A DNA stretch of 64,000 nucleotides from DASUBV01 sp963822485 (GTDB lineage Bacteria > Actinomycetota > Actinomycetes > Streptosporangiales > Streptosporangiaceae). Location of the stretch: contig CAWGHW010000037.1 in NCBI GenBank assembly GCA_963822485.1, positions 930,001 through 994,000 of the forward strand, read 5' to 3'. Positions 37,335 to 45,271 of this stretch are shown here, piece after piece. The notes under the pieces were generated by a model. It was given only the letters and a program-made list of their open reading frames with translations, had not been told where the DNA came from and did not search any database. Both the position numbers and the translations under genes were made by a program. Numbering within the stretch: the stretch's first letter is position 1; the number at the start of each line of letters is the position of its first letter.

Positions 37335-38330
37335 ATGCCTGTCTTCCTCAGCGAGAGCTGTCAGCAGCTGCTCGAGGAGCAGGGCGGCGTGATCGCGCGC
37401 TGGCAGGCGCCAGCGGTCGGCCTGGACCCGAGCCTTATTGACCGCCGGTTACGCCAGGGTCGCTGGCAGCCGCTCTACCGAGGGATCTACGCCACCTTCA
37501 CCGGCCGGCCGGAGCGGGAGAGCCACATGTGGGGTGCTGTCTTGCGGGCTGGTCCGGGTGCGGCCCTGAGCTACCAGACGGCCGCGGAACTGGACGGCCT
37601 CACCGACACCCGGATCGCCGCGATCCATGTGACTGTGTCGTCGCAGCAGCAGTTCAAGGTATCCGGGGCCGAGCGCAGCGCCACCGCGCCCCGCGTCATC
37701 GTTCACCGGTCCGCCAGGCTGGCGACGGCGCGGCATCCCGTACGGGTCCCGCCGCGGACCAGGGTCGAGGAGACGGTCCTTGATCTGGCCGAGGCCTCGG
37801 CCTGCTTCGACGACGCGCTGGCCTGGACCGTGGCCGCATGCGAGCGACGCCGTACAACTCATATTGCGCTGCTGACGGCCATGGGAGTGCGGCCCAGGAT
37901 GCGATGGCGGGCCGAGCTCACCGCCGCCCTGGACGAAATCGGCGGAGGTGTCCACTCGGTCCTTGAGTTTCGCTATGTGCGGGGCGTAGAGCGGCCGCAT
38001 GGCCTGCCCGCGGGCAGGCGTCAGGCCCGGCAGTCACGGGGATCCCGATCGAACTATCTCGACACCCCGACACCCCTTTACGCGGACTTTGGCCTGGCCG
38101 TGGAACTCGACGGCCGGGCTGCCCACCGAGCCCGGGATCGGTGGCGCGATGCGCATCGAGACAACTTCCTGGCCGCCGGCGGAATTGTCACCCTCCGCTA
38201 CAGCTGGGCCGACGTCACCGAGCGGCCCTGTCAGGTGGCCGGGGAGGTCGGCCGGGCCCTCCGCAGGCGCGGCTGGCCGGGCTCGGTGAGCCGATGCGGG
38301 CTCACCTGTGCCGCCGGGCGCGGGCGTTAG
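37335..38330 (+). CDS. AbiEi-like winged-helix plus DUF559/Vsr-like nuclease protein
   Basis: 331 residues. The N-terminal winged helix (QGGVIARWQAPAVGLDPSLIDRRLRQGRWQPLYRGIYATF) is the AbiEi antitoxin-type domain. The C-terminal 120 residues form a Vsr/DUF559-like fold with SVLEFRYVRGVERPHGLPAGRR, YADFGLAVELDGRAAH and IVTLRYSWADVTERP, matching the E-x-D-x-E-type PD-(D/E)xK core. No AbiEii nucleotidyltransferase partner is adjacent, so it is an orphan of this common actinomycete family. The last four bases overlap the MreB-like gene. Confidence 0.8.
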   Translation: MPVFLSESCQQLLEEQGGVIARWQAPAVGLDPSLIDRRLRQGRWQPLYRGIYATFTGRPERESHMWGAVLRAGPGAALSYQTAAELDGLTDTRIAAIHVTVSSQQQFKVSGAERSATAPRVIVHRSARLATARHPVRVPPRTRVEETVLDLAEASACFDDALAWTVAACERRRTTHIALLTAMGVRPRMRWRAELTAALDEIGGGVHSVLEFRYVRGVERPHGLPAGRRQARQSRGSRSNYLDTPTPLYADFGLAVELDGRAAHRARDRWRDAHRDNFLAAGGIVTLRYSWADVTERPCQVAGEVGRALRRRGWPGSVSRCGLTCAAGRGR

Positions 38331-39304
38331 CTGAGCTGGCCGCGTTCCAGGATCTCGGCCGCGCCGCGGACGACGCAGCGCAGCGGGTCATCGACCACGA
38401 ACGCGGGGATGCCCGCGGCGGCCTCGATGCGGCTGGCCAGACCGGGCAGCAGGGCACCGCCGCCGGCCAGCCGGATCTTGCCCCGCACCACGTCCTCGGC
38501 CAGGTTGGGCGGGATGTCCGAGAGCAGTTCCTGCACGGCGGCCACGATCGCCGCGATGGGCTGCTCCAGCGCCCTGGCCACCAGCTGGGCGGGCACCTGC
38601 TCCACCCGCGGGGTGCGCAGCGCCGCGTCGACCCCGACGGCCTCGCCGGTGGTGTCCTCGCCCAGGCCGAGCGTCATCTTCAGGCTCCGGGCGGCGTTGC
38701 GGCCGATGAGCAGGCCCAGCTCGGCCTTGATGGCCCGGCCGATGGCCGCGTCCATGGCGTTGCCGCCCAGGCGCAGCGACTGGGCGCGGACCAGGTGGCC
38801 GCCGGCCAGCACGGCCACCTCGGTCGTGCCGCCGCCGATGTCCACGATGAACGCCCCCGACCCGGCGGCCAGGTCGAAGCCCGCTCCCGCGGCCGCGGCC
38901 ACCGGCTCGTCCACCAGCTGCACCGCGCAGCGGGGGCGCAGGGCCGACGCCGCGGCGGCCAGCGAGCGGCGCTCGAGCCAGGTGGCCCCGCTGGGCACGC
39001 AGACCACCGCCCGGCCGCGCAGCAGGCCACGGCGCAGCCGGGCCCGGCGCAGGAAATGCTGGAGCATGGCGGTCGCGGCGTCCAGGTCGGCGATGACCCC
39101 GTCGCGCAGTGGGTGGATGACCTCGATGCCCTGCGGCTCCTTGCCGGACAGGGCGTCGGCCTCGTGCCCGATGGCGACCACGCCGTTCGTGGCCCGGTCG
39201 ACGGCGATCGCCGACGGCTCCTCGATGACCAGCCCCCGCCCGGTCACGCTCACCAGCGTGTTGACCGTGCCGAGGTCAATCGCCACACCTGGCCGCAACC
39301 TCAT
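38327..39304 (-). CDS. MreB/Mbl-like actin homologue
   Basis: 325 residues with the actin-fold motifs: phosphate-1 AIDLGTVNTLV, EPSAIAVD, phosphate-2 FIVDIGGGTTEVAV and adenosine loop IRLAGGGALLPGL. The length is slightly under the 340 usual for MreB, and the surface helices are Arg/Ala-rich (FLRRARLRRGLLRG). No mreC or mreD follows, so it is more likely an extra Mbl-type copy than the main cell-shape gene. Confidence 0.88.
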   Translation of the reverse strand: MRLRPGVAIDLGTVNTLVSVTGRGLVIEEPSAIAVDRATNGVVAIGHEADALSGKEPQGIEVIHPLRDGVIADLDAATAMLQHFLRRARLRRGLLRGRAVVCVPSGATWLERRSLAAAASALRPRCAVQLVDEPVAAAAGAGFDLAAGSGAFIVDIGGGTTEVAVLAGGHLVRAQSLRLGGNAMDAAIGRAIKAELGLLIGRNAARSLKMTLGLGEDTTGEAVGVDAALRTPRVEQVPAQLVARALEQPIAAIVAAVQELLSDIPPNLAEDVVRGKIRLAGGGALLPGLASRIEAAAGIPAFVVDDPLRCVVRGAAEILERGQLS

Positions 39305-39374
39305 CCACCACCGCCTTTACCCGGAATCCCGACACCCCTTCCCAGTATGTCGGTCCTCATTCGGGTGGTGCCGG

Positions 39375-39887
39375 TTAGGGGATGACGATGACAGGGAAGT
39401 CGTTATGCCGCTCCAGCGCCTGGGTGACCGAGCCGGCTACATGGTGATAACGGTGCTCGGCACGCCCGACGACGATGACGACCACCGCCTCGGGGCCGAG
39501 CTGGCCGCGCAGATCCTTGCCCGCGGCGATCAGCTCATCAGCGACCAGGCCGTCGCGGCGCTGGAAGTGCCAGCGCTGCTCGGTGCGCGCCAGCTGCTCG
39601 CGGACCTCGGCCCCGAGCTGGCGCGTGGCGTCGTCGAAGGTGGTGAGGATCTGCGCCGCCGCTCCGGCCGGAAAATCGGCCATCGCCTCCAGCGGCGTTA
39701 CATGGGCGACGAAGACGACCTCCAGGCCGCCTGCCCGGCCGTGCAGCAGCCGGGCCGCCCCGTCGAGAGCCCGGATCGCGGGCGCCGATCCGTCGAAGCC
39801 GACGATCGCGTACACGGGCGTCGCGGGCGACTCGCCGATCGTCCCGGCCGTCTGCTCCAGGGCCGGGTAGGTCGTGAGGGTAGTCAT
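39375..39887 (-). CDS. universal stress protein (UspA family)
   Basis: 170 residues from the ATG at 39887 with GGAG upstream. It has YAIVGFDGSAPAIRALDGA at the first strand and the nucleotide-binding GX2GX9GS-like stretch in VVGRAEHRYHHVAGSVTQ. There are 20 extra N-terminal residues before the fold. It is divergent from the MarR gene with two palindromes between them, one of them in its own promoter. Confidence 0.88.
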   Translation of the reverse strand: MTTLTTYPALEQTAGTIGESPATPVYAIVGFDGSAPAIRALDGAARLLHGRAGGLEVVFVAHVTPLEAMADFPAGAAAQILTTFDDATRQLGAEVREQLARTEQRWHFQRRDGLVADELIAAGKDLRGQLGPEAVVVIVVGRAEHRYHHVAGSVTQALERHNDFPVIVIP

Positions 39888-39904
39888 GGCGAGCTCCTTC
39901 CCCC

Positions 39905-39923
39905 GGCCGCCGCTGCGGCGGCC
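39905..39923 (-). repeat. GC hairpin in the UspA leader
   Basis: Perfect eight-base arms (39905-39912 and 39916-39923) with a three-base loop, between the UspA start and the operator. In the mRNA it would form a stable stem about 17 bases upstream of the start codon. Confidence 0.5.
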
Positions 39924-39931
39924 GACCTTTG

Positions 39932-39980
39932 GGGTTGCTAAATACAACCCTACGCCGCTGGGGTTGTAGACTGCAACTCC
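39932..39980. promoter_or_regulatory. two palindromic MarR operators
   Basis: Site 1 is GGGTTG-N7-CAACCC (39932-39950). Site 2, at 39961-39980, has GTTG-TAGACTG-CAAC with the near-palindrome GTTGTA/TGCAAC. Both share a GTTG...CAAC pattern and lie between the divergent UspA and MarR genes, one close to each start. This is typical of MarR autoregulation. Confidence 0.65.
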
Positions 39981-39996
39981 AGTGGAGGTGATCTAC

Positions 39997-40449
39997 ATGA
40001 CACGCGAGGCCGCGGTCGAGGATCTGTACCAGGCCATCAGCACCCTGGTCCGGCGGTCCAGGGACCTCGGCACCGACCTGCATCCGGGCCTGTCCGTGGT
40101 CGCGTACACGCTGCTGGTTCAGGTCGAGGCCGAGCCGCAGGCCCGCGCCGCGGACCTGGCCGCGCACTTCGGGCTGGACAAGTCCACGGTCTCCCGGCAG
40201 CTCGACCAGCTCGTCGCGGCCGGGCTGCTCCGGCGCGAAGGCGAGCGGCCGGGCCGGCGCGGTCAGTGCCTGGCCCTGACCGACGCCGGACGGCAGGAGC
40301 TGGCCGGGGCAGCGCGGGCGGTGCGCTGCTGCCTGGCCCAGTGGCTAGCCGACTGGGACGACGCCGACATCGCCACCCTTAGCGGGCTGATGGCCCGCTT
40401 CAACTGCAGTACCGGTCAGATAGCCGGCCCGGGCTCGCCCCTTGATTAG
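39997..40449 (+). CDS. MarR-family transcriptional regulator
   Basis: 150 residues. Start chosen at the ATG at 39997, with GGAGGT seven bases upstream; the GTG-like start at 39982 would include that site. The wHTH is AADLAAHFGLDKSTVSRQLDQLVAAGLLRRE with a wing GRRGQCLALT. The two GTTG...CAAC sites upstream are its likely targets, controlling itself and UspA. Confidence 0.92.
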   Translation: MTREAAVEDLYQAISTLVRRSRDLGTDLHPGLSVVAYTLLVQVEAEPQARAADLAAHFGLDKSTVSRQLDQLVAAGLLRREGERPGRRGQCLALTDAGRQELAGAARAVRCCLAQWLADWDDADIATLSGLMARFNCSTGQIAGPGSPLD

Positions 40450-40520
40450 CTGCGGGGCACAGCGGGAAGACTGCGGCGGGACGCTGGTGGCCTTTGTTGC
40501 GGAAAGAAATCCGGGGCGGA

Positions 40521-40820
40521 ATGGAGCGCGAGGCCCGAATCTCGGCCAAGGTGGAGCACGCCAGGGGGGTCGAGCGAATCCTCCAGCTGCTGGGCTGGTC
40601 GGTGGCCGTGCTCGGGCTGGCCGGGGTCGTCGTCTTCGCGATCCTGTGGATCCTCGGCGATCTCAGCGCCGAGCAGGGCATCAGCCTCATCCTGGGCACC
40701 TCGCTGGCGACGGTGCTGTCCGGGGCGGCGGCCTACGGGTCTGGCGTGAACGTGGGGCTCGGCGCGGAGCGCCTTGAGCTCGCGGCCAGGGCCGCGGCGC
40801 CGCCCGGCCGGCCGGGCTGA
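40521..40820 (+). CDS. small two-helix membrane protein
   Basis: 99 residues from the ATG at 40521; a TTG start at 40494 is also possible. It has a basic amphipathic N-terminus, then LGWSVAVLGLAGVVVFAILWIL and ISLILGTSLATVLSGAAAYGSG. I do not recognise the family. It lies between MarR and the flavodoxin-like gene, all on one strand. Confidence 0.6.
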   Translation: MEREARISAKVEHARGVERILQLLGWSVAVLGLAGVVVFAILWILGDLSAEQGISLILGTSLATVLSGAAAYGSGVNVGLGAERLELAARAAAPPGRPG

Positions 40821-40834
40821 TAGACGATAGGCGC

Positions 40835-41287
40835 ATGCCCAGACTGCTGGTCGTTCATCACACGCCGTCGCCCGCGGTGCAGGAAATGTTCGAGGCCGCG
40901 GTCAGCGGCGCGCGGACCGACGAGATCGAGGACGTCGAGGTCGTGATCAGGCCGGCCCTGACCGCGGGGGCGGCGGACGTGCTGGAGGCCGACGGCTACC
41001 TGCTCGGCACCCCGGCCAACATCGGGTACATGTCCGGGGCGCTCAAGCATTTCTTCGACGGGATCTACTACCCGTGCCTGGAGGCGACCCAGCGGCGGCC
41101 GTACGGCCTGTACGTGCACGGCGGGATGGACACCGGCGGCGCGGTGCGCGCGGTCGAGTCGATCACCGGCGGCCTGCGCTGGCGCGCCATCCGGCCGCCG
41201 GTCTGCGTGACCGGCCCGCCGGGCAGGGCCGACCTGGAGGCGTGCTGGGAGCTGGGCGCGCTGCTGGCCGCCGAGATCGCCGACTGA
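40835..41287 (+). CDS. flavodoxin-family NAD(P)H-dependent oxidoreductase
   Basis: 150 residues: RLLVVHHTPSPAVQEMFEAA for the FMN phosphate loop, DGYLLGTPANIGYMSGALKHFFDG (the TPxxxGxMSGxLKxFFD signature) and YGLYVHGGMDTGG. It is shorter than typical NADPH:FMN reductases but complete. It lies 14 bases after the small membrane protein, so probably in the same transcript. Confidence 0.88.
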   Translation: MPRLLVVHHTPSPAVQEMFEAAVSGARTDEIEDVEVVIRPALTAGAADVLEADGYLLGTPANIGYMSGALKHFFDGIYYPCLEATQRRPYGLYVHGGMDTGGAVRAVESITGGLRWRAIRPPVCVTGPPGRADLEACWELGALLAAEIAD

Positions 41288-41309
41288 CGCTCACGCCGCC
41301 TCGGCGAGC

Positions 41310-41950
41310 CTAGGGCGTCGCGTCGAGCCACTCCGCGAACGTCGGGCCGCCCAGCACGGCGCCGGGCCCGGGCTGCAGGCCGCCGTTCTCGTAGAGATCG
41401 GCGTCAGGGTCGGCGTCGTTGCGGACCGCCTCGACCTTGGCCGGATGACCCTGCCGTTCGGCCAGCAGCATGGCCATCTCCGGCAGGTACTCGACCCGCG
41501 GCCCGGCCACCTCCAGGTAGGGGTCGCGGCCCAGGCCCGGCTCGGCCACCATGTCGGCCAGCGTCTCGGCCACGTTCCGGGCCGCGACGAGCTGGGTACG
41601 CATCCGCGGCACGTAGGCCACGTCACCCTGGGTTCCCCAGTCCATCAGCTGCGAGACGAACTCGTGGAACTGTGCGGCTCGCAGGATGCGGGCCGGGATC
41701 GGCCCGTCCAGCGCGGCCTGCTCGTGAGCCTGCTGCGCCAGGCCGTAGCCGCCGGCGGTGCGGTCGGTTCCGATGATGGACATGACGATCAGCTGCCCGA
41801 CCCCGGCCCGCTGGCCCGTCTCGTGCAGGTTACGGATAGCGGTGGTGAAGAACTCGGTGGCCGGATCCTGCTCAGCTGACGTTCCGGTCGCAGCGTCAAT
41901 GATGAGGCTGACACCTCGAGGGCGGCGGCGAGCCCGGCCGCGTTACCCGG
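41310..41950 (-). pseudogene. NAD(P)H-binding (NmrA/SDR-like) protein, 5' truncated
   Basis: The C-terminal two-thirds is intact: LHETGQRAGVGQLIVMSIIGTDR, GPIPARILRAAQFHEFV and VEYLPEMAMLLAE. Homology can be followed through SLIIDAATGTSAEQDPATEFF, in a shifted frame, to about 41950, then stops. The Rossmann GxxGxxG is missing. The break coincides with the edge of the low-GC island, so the gene was probably cut by its insertion or an adjoining deletion. Confidence 0.75.
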
Positions 41951-42192
41951 CCTAAGGCTTCGACCCCCAGCGGTCTGGGAATGTGACAACCTGCCGGCAG
42001 TCCTCGCTGATTGTCGCGGACATAGCTGGAAATGCGATGTTCCGCAGGCGACACGCCGGGCCGCGTCGGCCGATCAGGTGCGCCGTTCGGCTTCCTCACA
42101 CTACGATCCTTACGTACCCGCAGGGAAGCTAGACGACGCCTGCGGAATATGCGTCAGGCGCTCACGGCAGGAAACGCGCTATCCCTGCCCCC

Positions 42193-42537
42193 ATGACGCT
42201 ATTATCATCAGCCTGCCGCGGACACCGTTCGCGGCATCAGCCTTCACCTTCAGCGCAGAAGAGGTTCCATAATGCGAAGTTTCGCTTCGCTGCAGCAGGA
42301 AAGCGTACCGCCGTTCGCACGGCGTATCCCCGAGCCGATATCAGCCAGGCCACTTGGCAAAAGAGCTTGTTCAGCAATCTGAACGGCAACTGTGTCGAGG
42401 TGAGTCGCCTCAGAGAGACCGCATTGGGTTGCGCGACACCAAGGACAACAGCGCGGGCCCGGTCCTTGTCTTCACCGGGTGAATGGTGGGCGTTCCTGGC
42501 CGGAGCTAAGGATGGCCAGTTCGACCACTTCCGCTAG
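42193..42537 (+). pseudogene. DUF397 domain protein, compensating frameshifts
   Basis: DUF397 is clear in pieces: ATWQKSLFSNLNGNCVEVSRL, then in another frame LRDTKDNSAGPVLVFTG, then again in the first frame EWWAFLAGAKDGQFD. Two opposite indels near 42430 and 42480 explain this. The true start is uncertain; 42193 is the first ATG in frame. DUF397 proteins normally accompany an XRE/DUF5753 regulator, which lies 1.1 kb away on the other strand. Confidence 0.65.
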
Positions 42538-42868
42538 TTAGCCTCTGGCGCTATATTTGCAGGTCTCGCGCGCCATCCTGGACTGATATAGTCTGCGGGC
42601 GCAGGCTTCCGAAGCAGGACCAGCTGGCCGATGACCAAAGACAGCTCGAGGGGGCTCGCTTAAGGATGTTCCTGCGAAAGCGCCCAGCCTCCACGCGCAA
42701 TTGACATTCAGCGACCCACCTGCGGCACGAACCATCCCAGTCGCGTTGGTCCGGCATCCGCCAGACTGTCTCTGATCCGAGCTGCCATTCAGGGCATGCG
42801 GACAGCGCTAGCGATGTGCTAGTATCACTCGGTCAAACGTATGTGAAAACGGCATCCAAGGCGACGAC
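42538..42868. other. intergenic region before DUF6082
   Basis: No supported gene on either strand. The right end contains TAGTAT near 42830, about 30 bases before the DUF6082 ATG, a plausible -10. The rest shows nothing I can name. Confidence 0.35.
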
Positions 42869-43603
42869 ATGAGAAGCCGCAGATCGATCAAGCTACTGTT
42901 CTCCTTCGCCGCCGCCATCATACTGGCCGTCTTTCTAGCTGTCGTATTTCTTTCGCCCCTTGCCCTACGGGGCATCGGTCATCTACATAAAATAAATTGG
43001 CTCCAGCTAAGTTATGTAGGGCAAACCTATGGAGCAATCTCAGCACTGCTGGCTGCGATCGCACTGACAGGAGTTGTAGCATCCATCGCCCTGCAGATCC
43101 GGGACACCAGGCATGGCCGCTGGGCTGAGGTGAAAACTCGCCATTACGAGCTCATGAGAATGGCCCTGGACGAGCCACTCTACATGAATGCCTTCTCCTG
43201 GCCGGACGTTACCGACGACGCCAAGCATCTCGGGGCGTATATCAACCTTCTGCTAGGCCTCTGGGAGATGCAGTGGGAGTTTGGCGACATTCGCGAAGTT
43301 CAATTGCGCCAGCACCTGGCCGGGACACTCAGCACCCCAGCAGGACGCGATTACTGGGCTGCCGCTGGCGCAGCAAGGATGAAGTATGACACGAACACGA
43401 GGCGGCAGCGCCAGTTCAACCAGATAGCCGCAGAAGTCTACTCGGGCATCATCGGAGATGCTAAGAGCTTGATCAGCCCGCCCACGGGAGCTGCCAAATC
43501 GGATGGCGACCCGATACGCCTGACGATCACGATAGCTGGAGCTGCGGCGGCATGGGCTATTATGCGACGCCTTCGAAAACACCGGACCAGTTCGCTTAGA
43601 TAG
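42869..43603 (+). CDS. DUF6082 family membrane protein
   Basis: 244 residues. N-terminal helix LLFSFAAAIILAVFLAVVFLSPL, then the family's SYVGQTYGAISALLAAIALTGVVASIALQIRDTR, a second helix. The soluble domain includes ELMRMALDEPLYMNAFSWPD, YINLLLGLWEMQWEFGDI and GRDYWAAAGAAR. DUF6082 proteins are common in streptomycetes and relatives; the role is unknown. Much lower GC than its surroundings. The XRE gene converges 20 bases downstream. Confidence 0.8.
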   Translation: MRSRRSIKLLFSFAAAIILAVFLAVVFLSPLALRGIGHLHKINWLQLSYVGQTYGAISALLAAIALTGVVASIALQIRDTRHGRWAEVKTRHYELMRMALDEPLYMNAFSWPDVTDDAKHLGAYINLLLGLWEMQWEFGDIREVQLRQHLAGTLSTPAGRDYWAAAGAARMKYDTNTRRQRQFNQIAAEVYSGIIGDAKSLISPPTGAAKSDGDPIRLTITIAGAAAAWAIMRRLRKHRTSSLR

Positions 43604-43622
43604 CAGCCGGCTCTTGGAGCGT

Positions 43623-44365
43623 TTAGTCACGGAGCTGCCGGGGTTTGCCACTCTGGCCAAGCCGAAGATGGATCCGCTGGAACTTGAAATAGTCGAAGGC
43701 TCCTGTCCCGACGACCTGGCTTCCTCCTAGAGGAAGAATTCGCAGCTCGATGTGAGGCCGCACGGATATTTTCGCCAGATGAGCGAGCTGCGCGCTCATG
43801 ATTGGCGGCGCCGCGAAATCCTCAGCAGGACCGACTCGTCTATCACGAAAGATAGGTCGAGCGGGGGCGCGCGGATCAGGACACGCTTTCGTAACCGCCC
43901 AGGTCTCCACTCGCCGATCCACCTCGGCAGCAGGCCTGGCGAATATCGCCGGCCAGAACTCCAATACGGCGCGCGCGTAATCCTCGGTCTGCAGCAAACC
44001 TGGCACAACTTGCGGCTCCCAGGTCCACACCGACTCGGCCTCGGACTCGGCCTCCAGGATCCCGGCAAGGCCAGGCGGCACGTCTCCTTCGAGTACCTCT
44101 GAGCAGGCCCGCTCTCATGGGACTCCTGGGCCAGCGCTACAAGCTCGGACCGGCGTGAGCCGGGGACCTCGTAGAGGTCCAGGAACCCGTCGAGGTCCTC
44201 GATCTTGACTCGGGCCTGGCCGTTCTCGATCCGGGAGAGCTTGGCTTCGCACCACCCGAGACGCGCGGATACGTCCTTGCCCGTGAGGCGGGCGCGACGG
44301 CGAAGTCGGCGTAGTTCGCTGGCCAGCCTGCGCTGGCGAGCAGCCGAACTGCCGACGTCCGACAT
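43623..44365 (-). pseudogene. XRE-family regulator with DUF5753, frame broken
   Basis: HTH from the ATG at 44365: ASELRRLRRRARLTGKDVSARLGWCEAKLSRIENGQ and RSELVALAQE. The frame shifts near 44085 into DUF5753: IWTWEPQVVPGLLQTEDYARA-type sequence (VWTWEPQVVPGLLQTEDYAR), AEVDRRVE, then VLIRAPPLDLSFVIDES in the first frame and PIMSAQLAHLAKISVRPHIELRILP in the second. Three changes in all. Such regulators pair with DUF397 and act in antibiotic or developmental control in actinomycetes. Confidence 0.75.
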
Positions 44366-44558
44366 CCGCCCGGCTCCTTCCGGTTCCGCAGGCCATTACC
44401 AGAGGCGCGGATGCTGTTACTGATTAAGAGCTTAGAGACGGCAGAGCCCAGTGGGAAGAGTCCAGCGGAGTGAACTTCCGGCGTAACTTTACTATGTCCT
44501 TGCGCTGAGGGGCTTGTTTGTCGTTCACTCAAAGGTGAGGGGCAAAGGAGAAGACCCC
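44366..44558. other. divergent intergenic region, XRE and small ORF
   Basis: A/T-rich, with no gene apparent. It should hold promoters for the XRE gene to the left and for the small frame to the right. No clear palindrome found. Confidence 0.3.
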
Positions 44559-44690
44559 ATGATCGACAAGCGGGGCGGCCAGGATGTCGCCCCGCTTTGT
44601 GCCTTCTCCCACGAGCGTTTCGGCCTGATCCAGGCCAGCCAGTTCCCGGCCGCGCGAGGACCACCGCTGACTCAGCGAACTGACGAATAA
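44559..44690 (+). CDS. 43-residue small protein with strong ribosome site
   Basis: ATG at 44559 to TAA at 44688-44690, preceded by AAAGGAG at nine bases' distance. The sequence begins MIDKRGGQDVAPLCAFSHERF. No recognised family or membrane segment. The ribosome site makes it more credible than the shadow frames around it. Confidence 0.45.
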   Translation: MIDKRGGQDVAPLCAFSHERFGLIQASQFPAARGPPLTQRTDE

Positions 44691-44782
44691 CCCGTCAGAC
44701 AACAAAGCTGGGCCAGGCGGTGGGGCCGCGCTAGCCCAGCAGTTGGCGAATCCCGACCGGATGACATTGGAAGGAACTCAAC

Positions 44783-44914
44783 ATGAACGAGGCTACGCTC
44801 GTGGCCGCTCGATGCAAGGGCCGGGGCAACTTTTGTCTTGAATGGGACTGCGCGGTGCGACCGCGCCGAGCTACCGGCGGAGGTGCGCCGTGGACTACAT
44901 CGACATCCTGCTAG
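44783..44914 (+). CDS. 43-residue Cys-containing small protein
   Basis: ATG at 44783 with GGAAGGA upstream, TAG at 44912-44914. It begins MNEATLVAARCKGRGNFCLEWD and has four Cys (C11, C18, C23 and one at the end). The C-terminus overlaps the next gene by 25 bases in another frame. I do not recognise it. Confidence 0.4.
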   Translation: MNEATLVAARCKGRGNFCLEWDCAVRPRRATGGGAPWTTSTSC

Positions 44915-45207
44915 TCGTCTCGGCCTCGGTGGTCACCTGGTGCTGGATGGCCGTGCGCTCGCGCAGCCGGGCCCAGGCGCGGGACCATGCCTGGCGCCGC
45001 GACCGGGCTGACCTGCTGGCCCGGATGACCCACATGCAGGATGTCGCGGCCAGCGCCCGGGTCCATACGGCCCAGGTCACCAAGGCCACGGCGGAATGGT
45101 CGGCGGGCTACAAGCAGGGCTGCAGCGACATGATCAAGGCAATGGCCGCACTCCGGGGCGGGGTCGTGAGCCAGCACGACGCCGAGAAAGCGGTCGGCGC
45201 GAAGTAA
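44890..45207 (+). CDS. single-pass membrane protein with coiled-coil tail
   Basis: 105 residues from the GTG at 44890, with GGAGG seven bases upstream; an ATG at 44842 is in frame but has no ribosome site. Residues 4-20 (DILLVVSASVVTWCWMA) form a membrane helix, followed by an Arg-rich stretch and a helical, Gln/Ala/His-rich cytoplasmic tail. Not recognised. It probably forms a short operon with the two small frames upstream. Confidence 0.55.
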   Translation: MDYIDILLVVSASVVTWCWMAVRSRSRAQARDHAWRRDRADLLARMTHMQDVAASARVHTAQVTKATAEWSAGYKQGCSDMIKAMAALRGGVVSQHDAEKAVGAK

Positions 45208-45224
45208 CTCTCGGCCGGAGAGGT

Positions 45225-45239
45225 CGTGGCCGGGCCACG
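45225..45239. terminator. GC hairpin between convergent genes
   Basis: CGTGGCC and GGCCACG form a palindrome around a single central base between the stops of two convergent genes. No T-run, so termination is only a guess. Confidence 0.3.
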
Positions 45240-45271
45240 GGCGGCTCGGCCACGGACGCCAGGCAATACCG

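Larger units (their letters stand above)
41950..44889. other. low-GC accessory island
   Basis: Base composition falls sharply here. As one example, 42961-43020 has 27 G/C in 60 by my count, against roughly three quarters in flanking genes. It begins at a truncated gene and contains DUF397, DUF6082, XRE/DUF5753 and small open frames, all accessory families. No integrase, transposase or tRNA is visible, so how it arrived is unknown. Confidence 0.65.

Noticed and set aside
44700..44760. tRNA-like T-loop (ttggcgaatcccgac)
   Set aside because: No acceptor, D or anticodon stems can be folded around it.
45225..45239. confident rho-independent terminator
   Set aside because: The palindrome is short, has a one-base centre and no T-run, so it is listed only as a weak candidate.
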